Part shown: piece by piece, positions 1 through 33,892 of the stretch
How the letters are laid out: each line of letters starts with the position of its first letter
Position numbering within the stretch: position 1 is the stretch's first letter
NCBI GenBank assembly: GCA_014773175.1
Contig: VXCM01000214.1
Location: 62,001 to 126,000, forward strand
Length of the DNA stretch: 64,000 nt
Source: Lucifuga dentata
Taxonomy: Eukaryota; Chordata; Actinopteri; Ophidiiformes; Bythitidae
Direction: 5' to 3'
Program-made: the position numbers and the translations under genes
Notes under the pieces: model-generated
Database searches by the model: none
What the model was told of the DNA's origin: nothing
The model's input: the letters and a program-made list of their open reading frames with translations, nothing else

Positions 1-190
1 AACTGTAAATTAAGCATCACCTCAGAGCAGGAAACACAACCTTTGAGGACATGGGGAAATAAAATCTGGGTGGAAATTAGTTTTTCAACAATTTATTCCT
101 TTAAAAAAAAAAATCAGCATGTTTTTTGATGGAAAAAAAACTGTACAAACCCAAAATGGCGAGCCTTATGCATTACCATGTATGTTTTAA

Positions 191-19428
<19,238 letters not shown>

Positions 19429-22400
19429 GAGCCGACACAAGTCAAATCACCCGTCTGAAGGTAAATCAGACATCGCCACTTACTGCCACCTACTGGAGCT
19501 CTTGTGAGCCACGGCTAGCCTCTGCCCCGATGATCCAGTGTTGTAAAAGCACAGATAAGGGCAACAGTCAGAGTGTAAATACATTGATTTCAGTGAGAAG
19601 ACATAGTGCTAAACGATGCATTATTCTGTTCTAAAATGTGTCAAAGATATTCATCCTTTTTTATTGAATATAACTACATAGAGTTTAATCATAAAGCCTA
19701 TCTACTTTCCTCTCCAGAGAGGTCAGTCATATCTTTCCACTCACACACACACACACACACACACAGAATGATGAGGGTATGAAATTTCATGTAGTCTTTA
19801 ATGTTTTCAGTTTCTTTCTATGTAAAGACCAGCCCTAAGCACAACCGGACCAATGTCCATCTGACACATTCACAAAGAAAGCTGCCAGGCCTGAACATTC
19901 CAAATCTGGGGTTACACACATTTATTTCCAGGTTTTATTTTAATCGAAAAGATTTATTTACAGATTTCTTCCAAATTATATTTATTATATATATTGAAAT
20001 AATTATATATGTATAATCAAATATAACGTGTCAAGGACATATGTTAAGTTAAAGGATTACTCGATGGACTTGTACTTGAATGATTGTCCTTGTCCATCTT
20101 TACGTCTGTCCCTGTAACAGAGCACACTGCCTAACACCCCAACTGCCTTCTGTCTCGTTGACCCTCGTGTGTCCGTCTCTTATATAGTTACTGTGTAGAG
20201 AGTTTTATCTGATAAAATCAAGCCTTCAAGCACTGACTCATCAGAATATATGTGGGAGAATGAGCACGTCTGCGTGTGAATCCATGTATAATGTGCACTT
20301 GTGGCACACGTGTGGCGCTCATCATGTGCCAGTGTTGCCTGTTACCTGCAAATGTAACCACAGAAAGCCATCACAAAAAAAAAACATAACATGGGGGCGA
20401 GTGTTCACTTTCTGATTCGATTTTTAAGAATTTTCTAAGTGTGTTTTACTTTGAGGAGGATGTTAAATGTTTATTATACAGTATCTTATGAGGCTTGTGT
20501 GCATTTCCTTCCGCGTTATCGTGAACATTCCACATTTACCCAGCACTGGCTGTGTGAGAGGTGCATGATAAATTTGACTTTAAGGCAAAAAAACAGCCTT
20601 GACAAATCAAAATCTGCTAGTCCGGAAGTGATAGCATGTTCTTGGACCCAGTTTTTGCAATAGCAACTGCAATCTGAATTGAAATGTCAGTATGGATTAC
20701 AAAGGCTACATATACACTCTCATCTACAAGTGAACCAAATCCAATTTTTTGCTCACATGGCTCATGTGGGAGATATGTTGTGAACATGGAAACGGTTAAA
20801 AAAGAAAAGTATGCAGAATCGGATATTCTCAGATCCATATGGGTCACATTCATATGTGGAAATACTGTAATACCTTGCATTAAAATGGGATCTTAGTATC
20901 CAGATAAATTATCTGGATAATGACATGTTATGACGGGACTTGCATTTACACCTTGCAGTAACATGCGATCTCGTTATCTGGATTCTGCTTGCATTGTAGT
21001 CAGATATCAGTTGGCGGGTCGTTACACTATGTAAGCCCATAGCCCATATCCTCCTTCTTCTGTGGAATCTAATATGTTGCAGATACTGTACCTGTCATCT
21101 AATCACACATCAGTATTTCCTCGCCATTCCGATTCGCACATCACAAAATGTGACACTCTTCTACTTTGAATGACACAAGCAATCTGTGCGAGACCATCAA
21201 TAGAAATGTCAAATCTTTCCCTCTGCATTACCGCACATGCCCATGCTGCAGCAGTCATTCTTATCCTCATTCTCCACCCTAAAATTGCTTTGGAAAGCAA
21301 TAGTTTGTACAATTATTTCCATCTCATCTGCCTCCATTTTGTTTACCTCTGACTTGTTAACAACATGTCCCACTTTAAAAAGAAGGTGTAAAGAGGCAAT
21401 CAACAAATTTGGAATTGGAAATTAAGACCTGTGTTGTAAATGTAGCCAAAATGATATGCCCCGTACCCCTATGGCTTCTCTTTTCCTCCTCATTCCAAGG
21501 AGAGCACAAACTATCAATGATCTACCACCAATGATTCCTAAAGATCCAGCTGCAGGCATCGTAACACTGATGGAGAAGTCTAACCTCACCTAAAGGGCTG
21601 TAGATCCAGACCACAGCACATCTGGCACTGACACAATTAAAGAGGACCTACAGATTAGCAGAGTAGCCTGTTACTTCACTCAGTGTAGAGCCTCGACTGT
21701 ATGAAATTAAATAAAATATACAGTCTCTAAAGATTTAGAAGTATGGGGTCTTTTCCCTCCCTTTTCCCTTTGTTTTTCAGATATATATGGATTTACTAAG
21801 TCCATAATATATTTTCCCAGCAGCCAAAATTTATTAATATAATTAAGTTTTAATTTCCATTTTCACTGAATGACACAGTTGATTTATTTCCTCAGTGGCT
21901 TGTATGCCTGTAAGGGAAAAAAAAGTTATATACTGATAACAAGGGCCCTTTACAAAAGTCAATTTTATATAATTAACAGGGTGTTTCATTCTTTTGTATT
22001 TTTGTGTAGCTGCCTTATTTTAAGTGGCCAATAATGAGGGTCTCTCCCAGTAGAAGCACTTGATTATGGTAGTAACTGAATACTTTTATAGCCCCTCCCC
22101 CCTCTCAACAAGGTGTAAGAACTGAACTCTATGCACTGAGTCTATAAAATCTAAGTAGATGAGTCATTTTTGAAGCAGTCTTATAATGTTTACATTGTGG
22201 ATTATTATTATATCAGCACAAGTGTTTGTCTGATATGTTGTAAATGCTGTCTTTATTGTAATGGGCCAAATATCACAGCTGTAATCCAGCTGACTAGATG
22301 CCGAGGTTTGTACAGAGGAAAACAGGAAGAGAGAGAGATGGATTGCTGTTGGTGTTTGTGGATTTTGTAAATAACTCGGATGTAAAAAAACAAAAATATG

Positions 22401-22534
22401 TCAGACTATGTGAAGTGATGTTTGCTGCTACTGTAGATTTGAATTTTGGGAATTGTGCAAATGGGTGCCCATCTGGATATGTAGCTCTTATTGAAAGATA
22501 CATGTAGGCTGTACACACAAAACTAAATTGTACA

Positions 22535-23228
22535 AACTATTTATCTTATTTATTTAATGTGTTTGCTTAAATACCTCCGCCAATACTGAACAAGCCAAGA
22601 CAAAGTTTGCCTTATAATAGTTTTTTTTTTAATTGAACCTAACTTCCATGGGGTNCAAGCCAAGACAAAGTTTGCCTTATAATAGTTTTTTTTTTAATTG
22701 AACCTAACTTCCATGGGGTAATTCATCCTCTGCATTAGACCCATCCTAATAACTAAGAGCAGTGAGCAGCCAGAGATTGGCACCAACATGGGAATTCAAA
22801 ACAAGGACCTCCTGCTGTGAGGCAACAGGGCTCTAACCACTGTACTGCCCTCAAGAGAAGAATCAACTATAATAATATGACTTCCTTGTGCCATGTCATA
22901 GAAAAGTTTTTAAATTTATCCAGATCTATGCCAAATTGCACCTATTGATAGTCTATTATTGGATAAATGTGCCTTATTTTTCTCATTGAGATTATTACAT
23001 TTGAACACACTTCCAAAAAATATTCATAGGCTAACTCGGAATGTTACAAAGTCATTTAAAAAAAAAAAAAAAAANTTTAAAAAAAAAAAAAAAAGCAGGA
23101 TGAAGCCCTGGACCAAATCCCTAGGCCATGCCCCACCCAGTTTCATCAAAATAGATTCAAAACGTTTTGAGTAATCCTGCTAAAAACCAACCAGTAGATG
23201 AGGTGAAAACATAAACCTTCTTGGCAGA
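22535..23228. repeat. Teleost retroposon-type repeat ending 'cttggcagagg', degenerate
   Basis: It ends agtttcatcaaaatagattc, then aatcctgctaaaaaccaacc and aaaccttcttggcagagg. A related copy at 38880-39252 ends with tttcatcaaaattatttcag, aatcttgccaacaaacc and aaacctccatggtggagg. The embedded stretch 22745-22855 (ggaattcaaaacaaggacct, aaccactgtactgccctc) resembles another common fish repeat end. Confidence 0.5.
22591..22719. repeat. 64-bp exact direct duplication around an N (intergenic)
   Basis: Bases 22591-22654 are repeated at 22656-22719 with an N at 22655. It falls inside a degenerate retroposon-like repeat between unc13a and the myosin gene. Confidence 0.85.
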
Positions 23229-23589
23229 GGAAGCTAACCAGCTAAACTAAGACTAAACCTACGTGTTTTACTGCGGTGTGTACAGGGTCTTGTAAGCTAA
23301 GGCAAAAATCTGCGCTGTCTTTTCGATCACAGACTTGTGGGAACCACTCAGAGGCGTGCAACTGTCACAGAGCTCGAAATGCCACAAAAAATCTTTAATG
23401 CTGTCGACAATGATAATTTAGAGGAGAGGCTCAGTTTGCGTGTTGGTATTAATGGTCATGTTCACAGGCTGGCATAAAAATCAAGATAAATGTAGAAGCA
23501 CAACAAAAAGCACACAGACACAAGCAGACAGACATGCATGTTTCTGTCGCTGACTAGACAGATGCGTGCACGTGATGTTGGTCCTGTAC

Positions 23590-23716
23590 TTCCAGAAATG
23601 GTGCATGAAAGGAACAATAAAACAAAAAAAAAAAGACAAAAATTATTGTGCCNTTCCAGAAATGGTGCATGAAAGGAACAATAAAACAAAAAAAAAAAGA
23701 CAAAAATTATTGTGCC
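23590..23716. repeat. 63-bp exact direct duplication around an N (intergenic)
   Basis: Bases 23590-23652 are repeated at 23654-23716 with an N at 23653. It lies just downstream of the putative myosin polyA signal on the minus strand. Confidence 0.85.
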
Positions 23717-24111
23717 AGCACGCATAATTATTTGATGTAATTTGCCAATTGTTGTCTTCTTTATTTTGATATTTCATTATTTTCTATTTTTCAAATGTTT
23801 GTGAATATATAAATATGTATTACTGATGTGTGGTGGTACAAAGTACTCGCATGAGAATTTTTTTATACACAAGATGTTTCTAATTTTTTGTTATTTTTAT
23901 TCTGGTTGTTCTTATTGGGGGTTGAGGTTACAGGACTGCAGTTTCTTTGTGTTTCTGCTTCCAATAAAATATGGAAAACTTCTGTCTTCATTTCATTACT
24001 TGATTATCAAACAGAGAAATGCAGGAATTTTGCAACTAAATTTTACATTTGTTGAAATGCTAAAATTCAGAACTAACTCTGTTGTACACACGCACCAAAA
24101 GAATCCTGCCT

Positions 24112-27100
24112 TCAGGCTCTACGTAGAAAAGAGATCTTTAGGGAGTCTGGGATGTCCAGCTGCTCAGCATGGAGGATGGCAGGAGGCGAGTAGGGGAATG
24201 TGACAGGAAACACTCGCCTCACATCCATTAGCAGCTGTGGAGACGGACCATTGGATCGGACCTTGAGGAGCCCCTAAAAGAGTAAAAACAGAGATTTATG
24301 CCTTTAATTTTCCAAACAACCTCATAACATCAAACACGGTGTAGGGTTCGATTTAGAAGTCAAAGGCATAATGAGATTAGGTGGAATCTGGCTCGTGACA
24401 GACTAAATTAATTCATTTAATTAACTAATTAATTTTAATAATTTAGACTTGACTGTCAGTCCTTCATTTTGTGTTGTAATCATTATTGAGGAGTTTTCAC
24501 ATTAATGATACCAATTTATCTGGGCTGACTTTTTTTTTGTTTTACATATTCGTATATACTGTAGAGTAATAAGTGGGGTTTTTTCCCTAAAAAAAGCAGG
24601 CAGCAAAACAACACAAATTAGCTTAAAAAGAAATTAAGTTTCGATTTAGAACCCTTTTTGACATTAAGGGCTGTAATTCCCTGCAAAGATTGGTCAATTT
24701 ATATGTTACCTAAGAGGAATTGCTGCCTGAGACGTGCAGTTCAGGGCAAAATTTCCCCTTTATGCTCATGGTTCTGAAGCTTTTCCCTCAATTCCTAGTG
24801 GAATTACATCCTTGTATTAAACTTTAAAGCTATTTACCTGGACAGAGCGAATAAAGTTGAGTGTGACTCTTTCATCGAGGTCGCTGTGGGGAGTGTAGAG
24901 GGTCAGAATCTTCACAATCTGTGAAACAAAACAGCAGACAGTTAAAGGATCAGAGACAGAGCCCTGCATGTAATGACAGCTCAATATAAACAGAGACCCA
25001 CCTGCTGGCTGGACAGGGCACTGCAGGTCTGTACCAACGCCTGTGCTTCTGCTTCTGTCTTTTTCCCCACCTGCAGCAGCTGAACTGCCTGGATGAGGGG
25101 CTCCAGCGGGGCCACAGCGCCCCCTGCCTGCAGATCATGACTACGCAGCCACTCCTCCAGCAGGCTCACATTATAGCTGCAGTAACAGACCAATAGTGTG
25201 ATAAATTATTCTCTGTGTTTGCAAGTGTGCATACAACTGCACCTACAGGAGGTAGCAAACTAAGATGAAGACTCCCACAATCTAATATAACCCCGCATCT
25301 ATTGTTTTTAGTTTTAATGCAGTTGTAAGAAAATGTTGCGTATTCGCGTATATTTCTCTGTATTTGTCTACCGTATTTGCATGCCGCGGCTCCAGCTGCA
25401 CATATCTTTTCTCAGCAGCAAGCTGTTGAACGCACAGGCAGAGATGAGGTAGGTGAGTTGGTGGAAGGCCTGTTCCATCAACATTACAGGCAGAGCCTGA
25501 CAGGTCAGGGCAGAGTGAACGGCCCCCAGCTCCCTCAGCACTGAAGCCATGGTGGGGACGTCACCTCCTACAGGCCTGGGGTCAGAGCCAGCTCGCTTCC
25601 TGGACCCTCCCAGCTTAACCCCAGACCCAGAGAGACCAGGGATGGTCTCACTCTCCAACATGGCAGGGACTGGAGGACAGGAGGAAGAAAGAGAAAAGGA
25701 GGTGAGATGAGAGGAGCAGGTAAACTAATAAAGCATTATTATTATCATCAGCATCATCTTCAGTGGAACCTATGATGTTCTGTAGGCGTTTCTCTGCAAT
25801 GGAGAGCAGCTGCTGATAGGCCTGGATACAGAGATCACTCAGAGCACGAGTCAAGTCACTCAGGTCAAAGGTCAGTGGAACCAGTCCCTCTGAATCCAGG
25901 GTCTGGAAAGTAACCGATCTAGTGGTATTAATAATGCATAATGCATTGGAAGTTTCCTTGTGATCAATTACAAACTACTCTTCAATAAGATTATATTCTA
26001 GTAATATAATTAATCAGAGAGCAGATGTTTTTTTTTTTTGTTNTTTTTTTTTTTTGTTTTTTTTTTGTTTTGCCTGTGTGCAGGTTCAGGGAAACATCCA
26101 TAAATCAAGATAAAGAACTAAGAAAAATTAAGATGTCATATAATAATTAGATCATCAAGCTTTATTTTAAAAAAAAACAAAAAAACGCTGAGGAGGAAGG
26201 CTTAATTACAATGCTGTCAAGTTACAATAGAAATAAAATCTAATTAGATAGAAGGGAAAATAGTTCCTTAAACAAGATTACAAAGAAAATGAATGAATAG
26301 AAGATGTAGTTAGTGAACTAATAAATGAATGTTCATCCTACCTGTTTCGGGGAGTGCTGAGTCAACAGGTCTTGCAGCAGACAAGCATTTTTAAGCCACA
26401 GAGCCGTCATATCTACATTGGTACAATGTTTCTGTATGGAAAGACCAAACGAAAATGGATGGAGATTAATGGTTATGTTTTAGAGACAATATGTCAGTAT
26501 GTGTATGCAGGTATGTGTGTCAAGTCAAGTTTATTTGGATAGCCAAATATCAAACACAATGTCTCAAAGGGCTTTACAGGCCCACGCATCAACCATTCCT
26601 GACCCAGCCCAAGCCCTCTATGAGGACGAGAAAAAAACCTTATCATGTGAGGGTGGAAAAAAAAAATGGAAGAAACCTTGGGAAAGGCAATTCAAAGTGA
26701 GAGTCCCTCACTTCCCTCCAATTAAGCTATGATCCAGTAACAAGATCCAGAAACATTAAATCAATTTAAAATCATAGTCATGATGGATTCCAGGGATGAA
26801 CCACGTGAGAGAAAGAAAGAGGGAGTTGTGGTTTTATTATGGTTTAGTTTTGCCTTCAGTGCCCCAGTATATTTCAGCAGATGGAAGGGGAAACACATAA
26901 GGACCAGCTGCTGATCACTGTGTGTAGTATGGTTGTTTTTAATGACTCCATGACAGTAGGAGGCACAGAAGGGTCGCAAGTCGGCTGTTAACAGAGGACA
27001 CTGTGAACGAGGGTTATAACTGATGAAGAACAGTGGACAGTGGCTACAGTTTATTTAAAGATTTTTTTTTTTTTTAATGGCTTAGCCCTCACTTGTGAAA

Positions 27101-30100
27101 CAACCAGAAACGTGACATTTTCACCATTACAGTTTGGGGAAGGTATCAGATGTAGAAAAGACAAAAGTTTGCTTTGAGGGCCCTGCACAAACATCAACAA
27201 AAGAACCTGAATCACCGCGTGTTCAGCCTTGCAAGATCTCTTTTTACTGTTTACCATGAAAGTTCTGCACTGGGGTCTAAAGTGTAAGGTTGTTGGAGTT
27301 ACAGCAATAAACAGGACGAAGCCAAATAACACGACATGCTGCCTGACGTGCTGTGAACTGCCTTCATGCATTAAACCCCGAGCATATGGTGCAGCAAGCA
27401 GGTTAAATCTCTGCTTACCTTCAGAGCTGCTTTGACAGCACTGACAGCAGCGTTGCAGAGTGACTGAGCACGAGTTCGTTCTCCGCTACAGTCAGCATGC
27501 CGCACACACAGGAAGAGCACGTTGGCAGGTAGACCGGGAGGCAGAGACAGGGCGCCGTCCACACGAATGTCTGAGTACACAAGGCCAGGTCACATGTATC
27601 AGTCAGTGTGGCGTTAGCTGCAGCAAAAGTTTAGTCTTGTGAGAAAGGTCGTATTAGAAATTCAGGGTCCTTTAATAAGAGTTGTCACTGGAAGAGCCAT
27701 CTCGTAGAGGTGAAACATTTTTAAACTCTCTGTAAAAGCTTATTGGAAGACCATATCGGTAAAAAACTATACTCATCTTGTGATGCGTAACTGAAGTAAA
27801 CAAACATAAACGATGTAACAGCAAATAGCAGTAAGTCACTGATCTGCTCAGCTCAATTCATATTTGGTGATTAATAACTTTATGGAAACACTCCTTGATT
27901 GTGAGAAGTGCAAAGTAATTTACTCAAAAGTACATTTACTCAAGTACTGAACTTGGGTCTGATTTTGAGGTACTGGTACTCTGAGTATTTCCATTTTGAA
28001 AGATTCTAACTTTCCCCATTACATTGCATAAGGACATGTTGTAGTTTTTACTCTGCTGCATCCAATCCCATGGTCTTAGTTCCCGGTTAATTTGCAGAAT
28101 TTAGATTTTATATTCAAAACATGAGATGAAATATCATAAAATGATCAGAAATCAAAAAGATCATAAAATACTACTAATACAACCTTTCTCCAATCCTTCC
28201 TTTCATTCCTTTTGTCCTTATTTTTACCTTCTTTCATGCTTTTGTTCCTCTTTCCTTCCTTTTTCATTCTTCTTCTGACCTTCCTTCTTTTTCCTTCCTG
28301 CTTACAGTCTTCCTTCATTCCTGATTTGTCTCATGATCTCTTTCCTTATTTCCTTCCAGCTTTTCTTTCATTAGCTCATCTAAAAACACCTAAAAATCCC
28401 CTTTGAAATGTGTGTCCAAAAAAGCACACAGTTTATAATGTTTTCTCCATGTGATACATGTCTGTGATGTTGGCATCAGCAAGTGGAAGTTATAAAATAC
28501 ATTCTGATAAATTCCTATTTTCCCTGTAAACACCTGAATTTCTTGACATTCCAGTAATTCTAGAACCAGTGGACAAAAAAGAAGTAGATGAAGGTGACTG
28601 CAGGTGTCAGTCTTACCTGTGATGAGGGTCTTAATGAGCTTTGTTTCATCTCTCTTCCTGCATTCCAGCAAACCAGTCACTGTCGTCGGTTTAGGTTCAG
28701 GTGGACACGAATCCTCAGGTGTCAAAGCTGATGGGACAACTGGACAAGAAAAACACCACAACACAGACAATACAACAGCACAAAGACAAAACTACACAAG
28801 TGTGAGAGATTTCATTTTAATAATTTGTGACAGATTTCAATGGAGGACTGGTACGTTGTAATCAAGTTCAGACATTAACCTGTTGAGTGCAAAAGGTCTG
28901 TGTAAGGTCTTTTTCTGTATGATGATACTTCTTCAGGGACAAAATTTTAACTCATGATCCCAGTGTAGTTACATAACATGCTAGCCACAAAGAGAATATA
29001 AGATTTAAGTAAGTTATGAGATTTTTATTTGACAGACTATCTTGTCAAATCTCACCTGCTTGTGTCACAAACTGTCTGAGTGTGACTATGTTCCTAAGTT
29101 CCTTCAGCTCTCGCCTCAGTCTCACACACTCTTGCTCTCTTGCTTCCAGTAGCTCCTGAAGTCCCTTTATACACACAAACACACACATACACAAACACAT
29201 TTACAGCTGTCAAACTGCAAAAGTAGAGTAGAAGCCATGCTGCAAATTATTTGCCACCCAAGCAGCACAGATGATGCAGTAAGTCCATACCTGCCGCTGT
29301 GCAGCAGAGGAAGGATTGGAGATCATTTGACTGAGCTGATGCCTCAGAGCCTCCAGCTCCTCCTTCCACTCTCTGTGCCAGCTGCGCAGCTGGTTCTCCA
29401 GAAACCTGCCACGGACAGAAAACACACACTAAATATGAATCAAAACTGTATTAAATTGATGCTCTGGCAGCATTTAATGAGCGAATGGCGACAGACTGAC
29501 TTGTTGGCCACTCGTACAGCATCGTAGGCATGTGCCAGGTCCTCTCCTCTCATTTTCACAGCTGGGTCTTTGGCTACGTCCATCTTCTCCATCAACTGGT
29601 CCTGTCAGTGCATAAAGTCAGATGTAGAGTGACTAAGTACATTTATTGAAGTATCGTACATAAGTGTAGTTTTGAGGTACTGCTTTCTACTTTTCTTCCA
29701 CTACATTTCAGAAGAACATATTTTACTCCACTGCATTTAATTACCAGTAGATTCACATTTATTCTCAATATGGCTGCTACCAGGTAAAAATTATATATCT
29801 AAAAATGCCAGTATTTCAAGAACTCAAACTAAATAAGTCAGTCAATTAGGCTGTCAAATTCATTGTCATTGATTTCCCCTTATTTTTTCTTTCCTTCCCT
29901 GCCCTGTTCTTTCCTATATTTTCTCTTTCATTGTTTTTTCAGTTTTCCTTCTTTGACTTCAACTGATCTGAAAACATGAAAATCCCCAAAATTGGAGATA
30001 TGAGATTTTCCCCTAACATCAAAACTCAGCTCTGCTCTTCTTAACAAAAAGTACTTGATACTTGAGTACATTTCACTGTTCATATTTTCTTTACTTGTAA

Positions 30101-30643
30101 ATAATTTAATGGAGAACTTGTAATGAAGTACTTCCCCACAGTGATACTACTACTTAAGACGTGACTACTTATTCTACTGCTGCCTTTCATGTTTACAGCA
30201 GAAAGGCTAAAGCAGAAAGGTAAAAAGATGTTTATTATATGTAACATATTGAGAAATTTTTTTCTCTACATCTCTGCATCCTACATTGTCTCACCATTGG
30301 TGCCTCAGAACTCCACACTGAGACTCTCCTCTCCAGGCAGGGTGAAGTCACGCTGACCCTGCGGACCTCCTCCGGGGATGGGAAGGCTGATGGGACAGGT
30401 GAGGTGAAGGATGAGGTNCCCTGCGGACCTCCTCCGGGGATGGGAAGGCTGATGGGACAGGTGAGGTGAAGGATGAGGTAGAGAGGGAAGGAGACGGCGG
30501 CTCCAAGCTCAGACTCTGGGTGGAGTCACTCCGTCTGTGGCCCTTAGTGCGCTATTGTGGTGAAAACAAAATCTGAAGCAATTATGGGGTTCTATACCAA
30601 AATTTTAATTTTTGAAAAGTAAGTATGAAAGGACAAGATTTCT

Positions 30644-30689
<46 letters not shown>

Positions 30690-33600
30690 GTGCATAAAAA
30701 CCTCAGTGAGCAGACTCATCTCCCTCAGGTTGTCGTATCTCTGCTCCAGTCTGGTGAACTCTCTCAGGAGACCTTGATACTTTCTCCGCTCCTCATCCAG
30801 CTCTGCCCTCAGAGCTGAACTCACCTGGGATGCAGCCTGACGCACACACTCTACACACACAAACACAAACAGACACAGAGAAAAGAAATGGAGTGAATGA
30901 GAAAGACAGACAGAAAGAGAACTAAAGGTTTGCCAACGGTATGAAACCTACCCTCCTGCACTTTTTCTTGTTCTAGCAAGCGAGCAGTAAGATTCTCCAT
31001 CTCTTTCCCAAAACTGTTTCTTTCTGTCTGCAGGGCTTGCAGTTCCTTTAAGGGGGAAGAAGAAAAAGAAAAAGGGAATGAGAATAAAAACATTTTGCTA
31101 AAAGTTAGAATTAATGAATTACAAGAAAGCATAGTTGTATTCTATGATGCAACAGAACATCTTCAACAAAGGGTAACTCAGAAAACGGAAACTTAGTACT
31201 TCTCGTGCCAAATACCAACACAAACACCTGCATAGGATGAAATCTGCAAAGTTATTCTTGGTTCATTAGACCTACTTGTGTCAGATGAAGAATCTCCTGG
31301 GTAGCTTTCTCCTCTGCTCTCCTCCTTTGCTCCACCTCTTCTTCAGTGATGACTGGGCAAGGCTGAGGCTGGTCTTGTTTCTGGCTCTCTAATTTCTGTA
31401 TCATTGCTCTCAGGGCCTCCAACTCAGCACTTCTGGCCTCCCGCTCGGCATGAAGGGTCTCTCTCAAAGCAGCGCTCTCCCTGACCTATAAAATTGGCAA
31501 ATCACCCAATCATGTGAACATAATATAAAATGATTTGCCAACATGGGCATTTAAGCACCACCAAGGATCATATCATTGGATCAAACCCGTCTGTGAGCCT
31601 TCAACCCACCTCATGGTCTGCTTTCAACTGAAGCTGCATCAGTTTGACTTCCATGCCTTTGTTGAGCTCTCTGTATCTCTCTACTGAGCGCGCCTCAGCC
31701 TTTAGTTTCAGCAGCTCTCTCCTGGCAGCCCTGCGGCGCACGCAGCACTGCATGAACACCGTTGCTGCCTGTACCTGCCTGTATGCTTGCCTCGCCAGCC
31801 AGCCACGCACTCTTGCCTGCAGTAACACGGCTGCCCGTTCTGCCATCAACTGAGGACAGTAAAAATGGTTTTAAGATTTAAAGTCAGGTTGAGTTCAAAT
31901 AAAAAGGCTCAAGAGAGTAGATCAGAATAATCACATATTAAAAGGAAAAAAAAGACCAAAAATGAGTTGGGCAAATCCAATATTGGCTGTTGACCTGTCT
32001 GTATCTGTGGCGTGCCAGTGTGCCTCTAGTGAAGGCCTGGATAGTGATGGTGGCCTGGCGGATCATGAAGAACAACTGCCTGACCACCATCATGCGGAAA
32101 GTCTTCTGGATTACTAAGGCGGCCTTAGTGTAGCGCAGAGTCAGGGCCAATCTGTAACCAAAATTATATTCTTATAATATTATAAAAGCATTAACACGAA
32201 ACAGGAAAGAATCCGGAAAAGAGGGTAACTTCTCTTTCATACACAGACACAGAAATGCTTCCGTCTCTCCATGCTCACCGTCTGGCCAGACCTCCTCTGC
32301 AGTATCTCTGGATGGTGACGGTTGCCCAGAGGACCCTGATGTATCTGATCCGTGCCAGCCAGCCTCTGACAGAGCTCTGGATGATCACAGCAGCCACACG
32401 CAGCCTCTCCGCTCTCAGCCTCTCCAGAAGAGCCACCTGGCCCGCCCGGAAAAATACTTTGGTCTTTCCAAAGCAGTACTGCTCTGGGTCTGAGATGAGC
32501 TGAGGCAGGGCCTCTTGGCACAAGGCCTGGGCCCAGTCCAGCCTCTGAGGCCCTCGAAGCAAAACATGATAACGGCTGAAGAACTCCTCATACGTCCATC
32601 TGGCAAGAGAATTTAATACAAAAACAGCTTGATGTTTTGTTTTTGTTACGACCAAAAGTCTGGTTACCAAAAAAGCATAAGGACATGTAATAATTCTGTC
32701 ATACCTGGACGGATACCCTGCAGCACTAATACGAATAGTCTCCAACACCCCACAGGCTCTCAGCTGTTGGACTGTCCTCTTTGGGTCAAATCTAACAAGG
32801 AAAATCTTATTGTAGCTTATCCAGTATATGCACCATCCGCCAGTAAAATGCCTGATATCTAAAATATCTGATATAAAATGATACACATGATACAGTATGT
32901 GCTTATTCTGACAACAGTAGACGAAGTCTTACACAAAAGGCTGTTTGAGGTCGTTGGGTTTAATACAGCGGACATAATGAGGAGTGGTGCTGTTGAGAGC
33001 GTCCATCAGCAGCTGTAAGGACTGACGGAACTGACAGGAATAAAAAGGATAATCAATCAATCAATCAACAAAATGTCCTGTTAAAGACAAACTGTAGTTG
33101 TCAAGGATGCACTAAAAATGAATGTGAATGAACTACACTTTCATTCAGTGACAGGAAGTATTAACACCTTACCTGGAAGCCCACAGTCAGTTTATGTTCT
33201 CTATGGGTTCTCTTCCCTGAGCTAACGCTTCCGTTGGCCAGAGAGGGAACGTTTCTATCCTGCTGGAACAGCTCCGCCACTAACTCTGACTGACATGCAG
33301 AGCAAATACAAAGTGAGGCTTTCCCTCCTCACTCAAAAATAAAATAAACTTCTGAGATTTGTTATGCAACACTTAAGTACCTGACTTGCTCTCAGGATGT
33401 TAATAAGCTCCTCAAAGACTGTATCTCGATTTTTGTGTAAAAAGCCATCGCATTCATATTGTACCTGATGTGGAAAGCAAACACAGCTAATAAAAACACA
33501 AGCATACTGTGAAGAATTACCAATTGCTGCAACAGAAACTCATTTCAGAATGTGGCCAATGGTGACAGTTCATGATCTTCTTCTACATTTTTCGCTACAA

Positions 33601-33860
33601 TAAAGGGTGCAGCTCCATCACTCACCATGTCAGCAAAGTGCAAAACGATAAAGGCGCTGTTGGACATGCGAGGTTTCCGGAAGTGAGGGTGGGGCTTCCC
33701 GTTGAGGTGCCGATTGTACAGTTTCCTCACCCAGCTCTCATCTGAGCCTTTGGGCATCTGACCATTTACAAAAGCAGTGACGACAGAGACTAAAGTTTGA
33801 TTATCAGTAAAACCCAGTAGATTTCAAAAGCTCTCTGGACACCATGACGACCATTACCAA

Positions 33861-33892
<32 letters not shown>

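Larger units (their letters stand above)
19429..24111. other. unc13a 3' UTR and convergent intergenic region
   Basis: I see no coding exon here. The segment lies between the unc13a stop (plus) and the myosin stop (minus). Candidate polyadenylation signals are AATAAA at 21710-21715 and 23963-23968 on the plus strand, and AATAAA on the minus strand at 23765-23760, about 350 nt past the myosin stop. It contains a CA microsatellite (19743-19767), a retroposon-like repeat (22535-23228) and two assembly-overlap duplications (N at 22655 and 23653). The true 3' ends are unknown. Confidence 0.6.
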
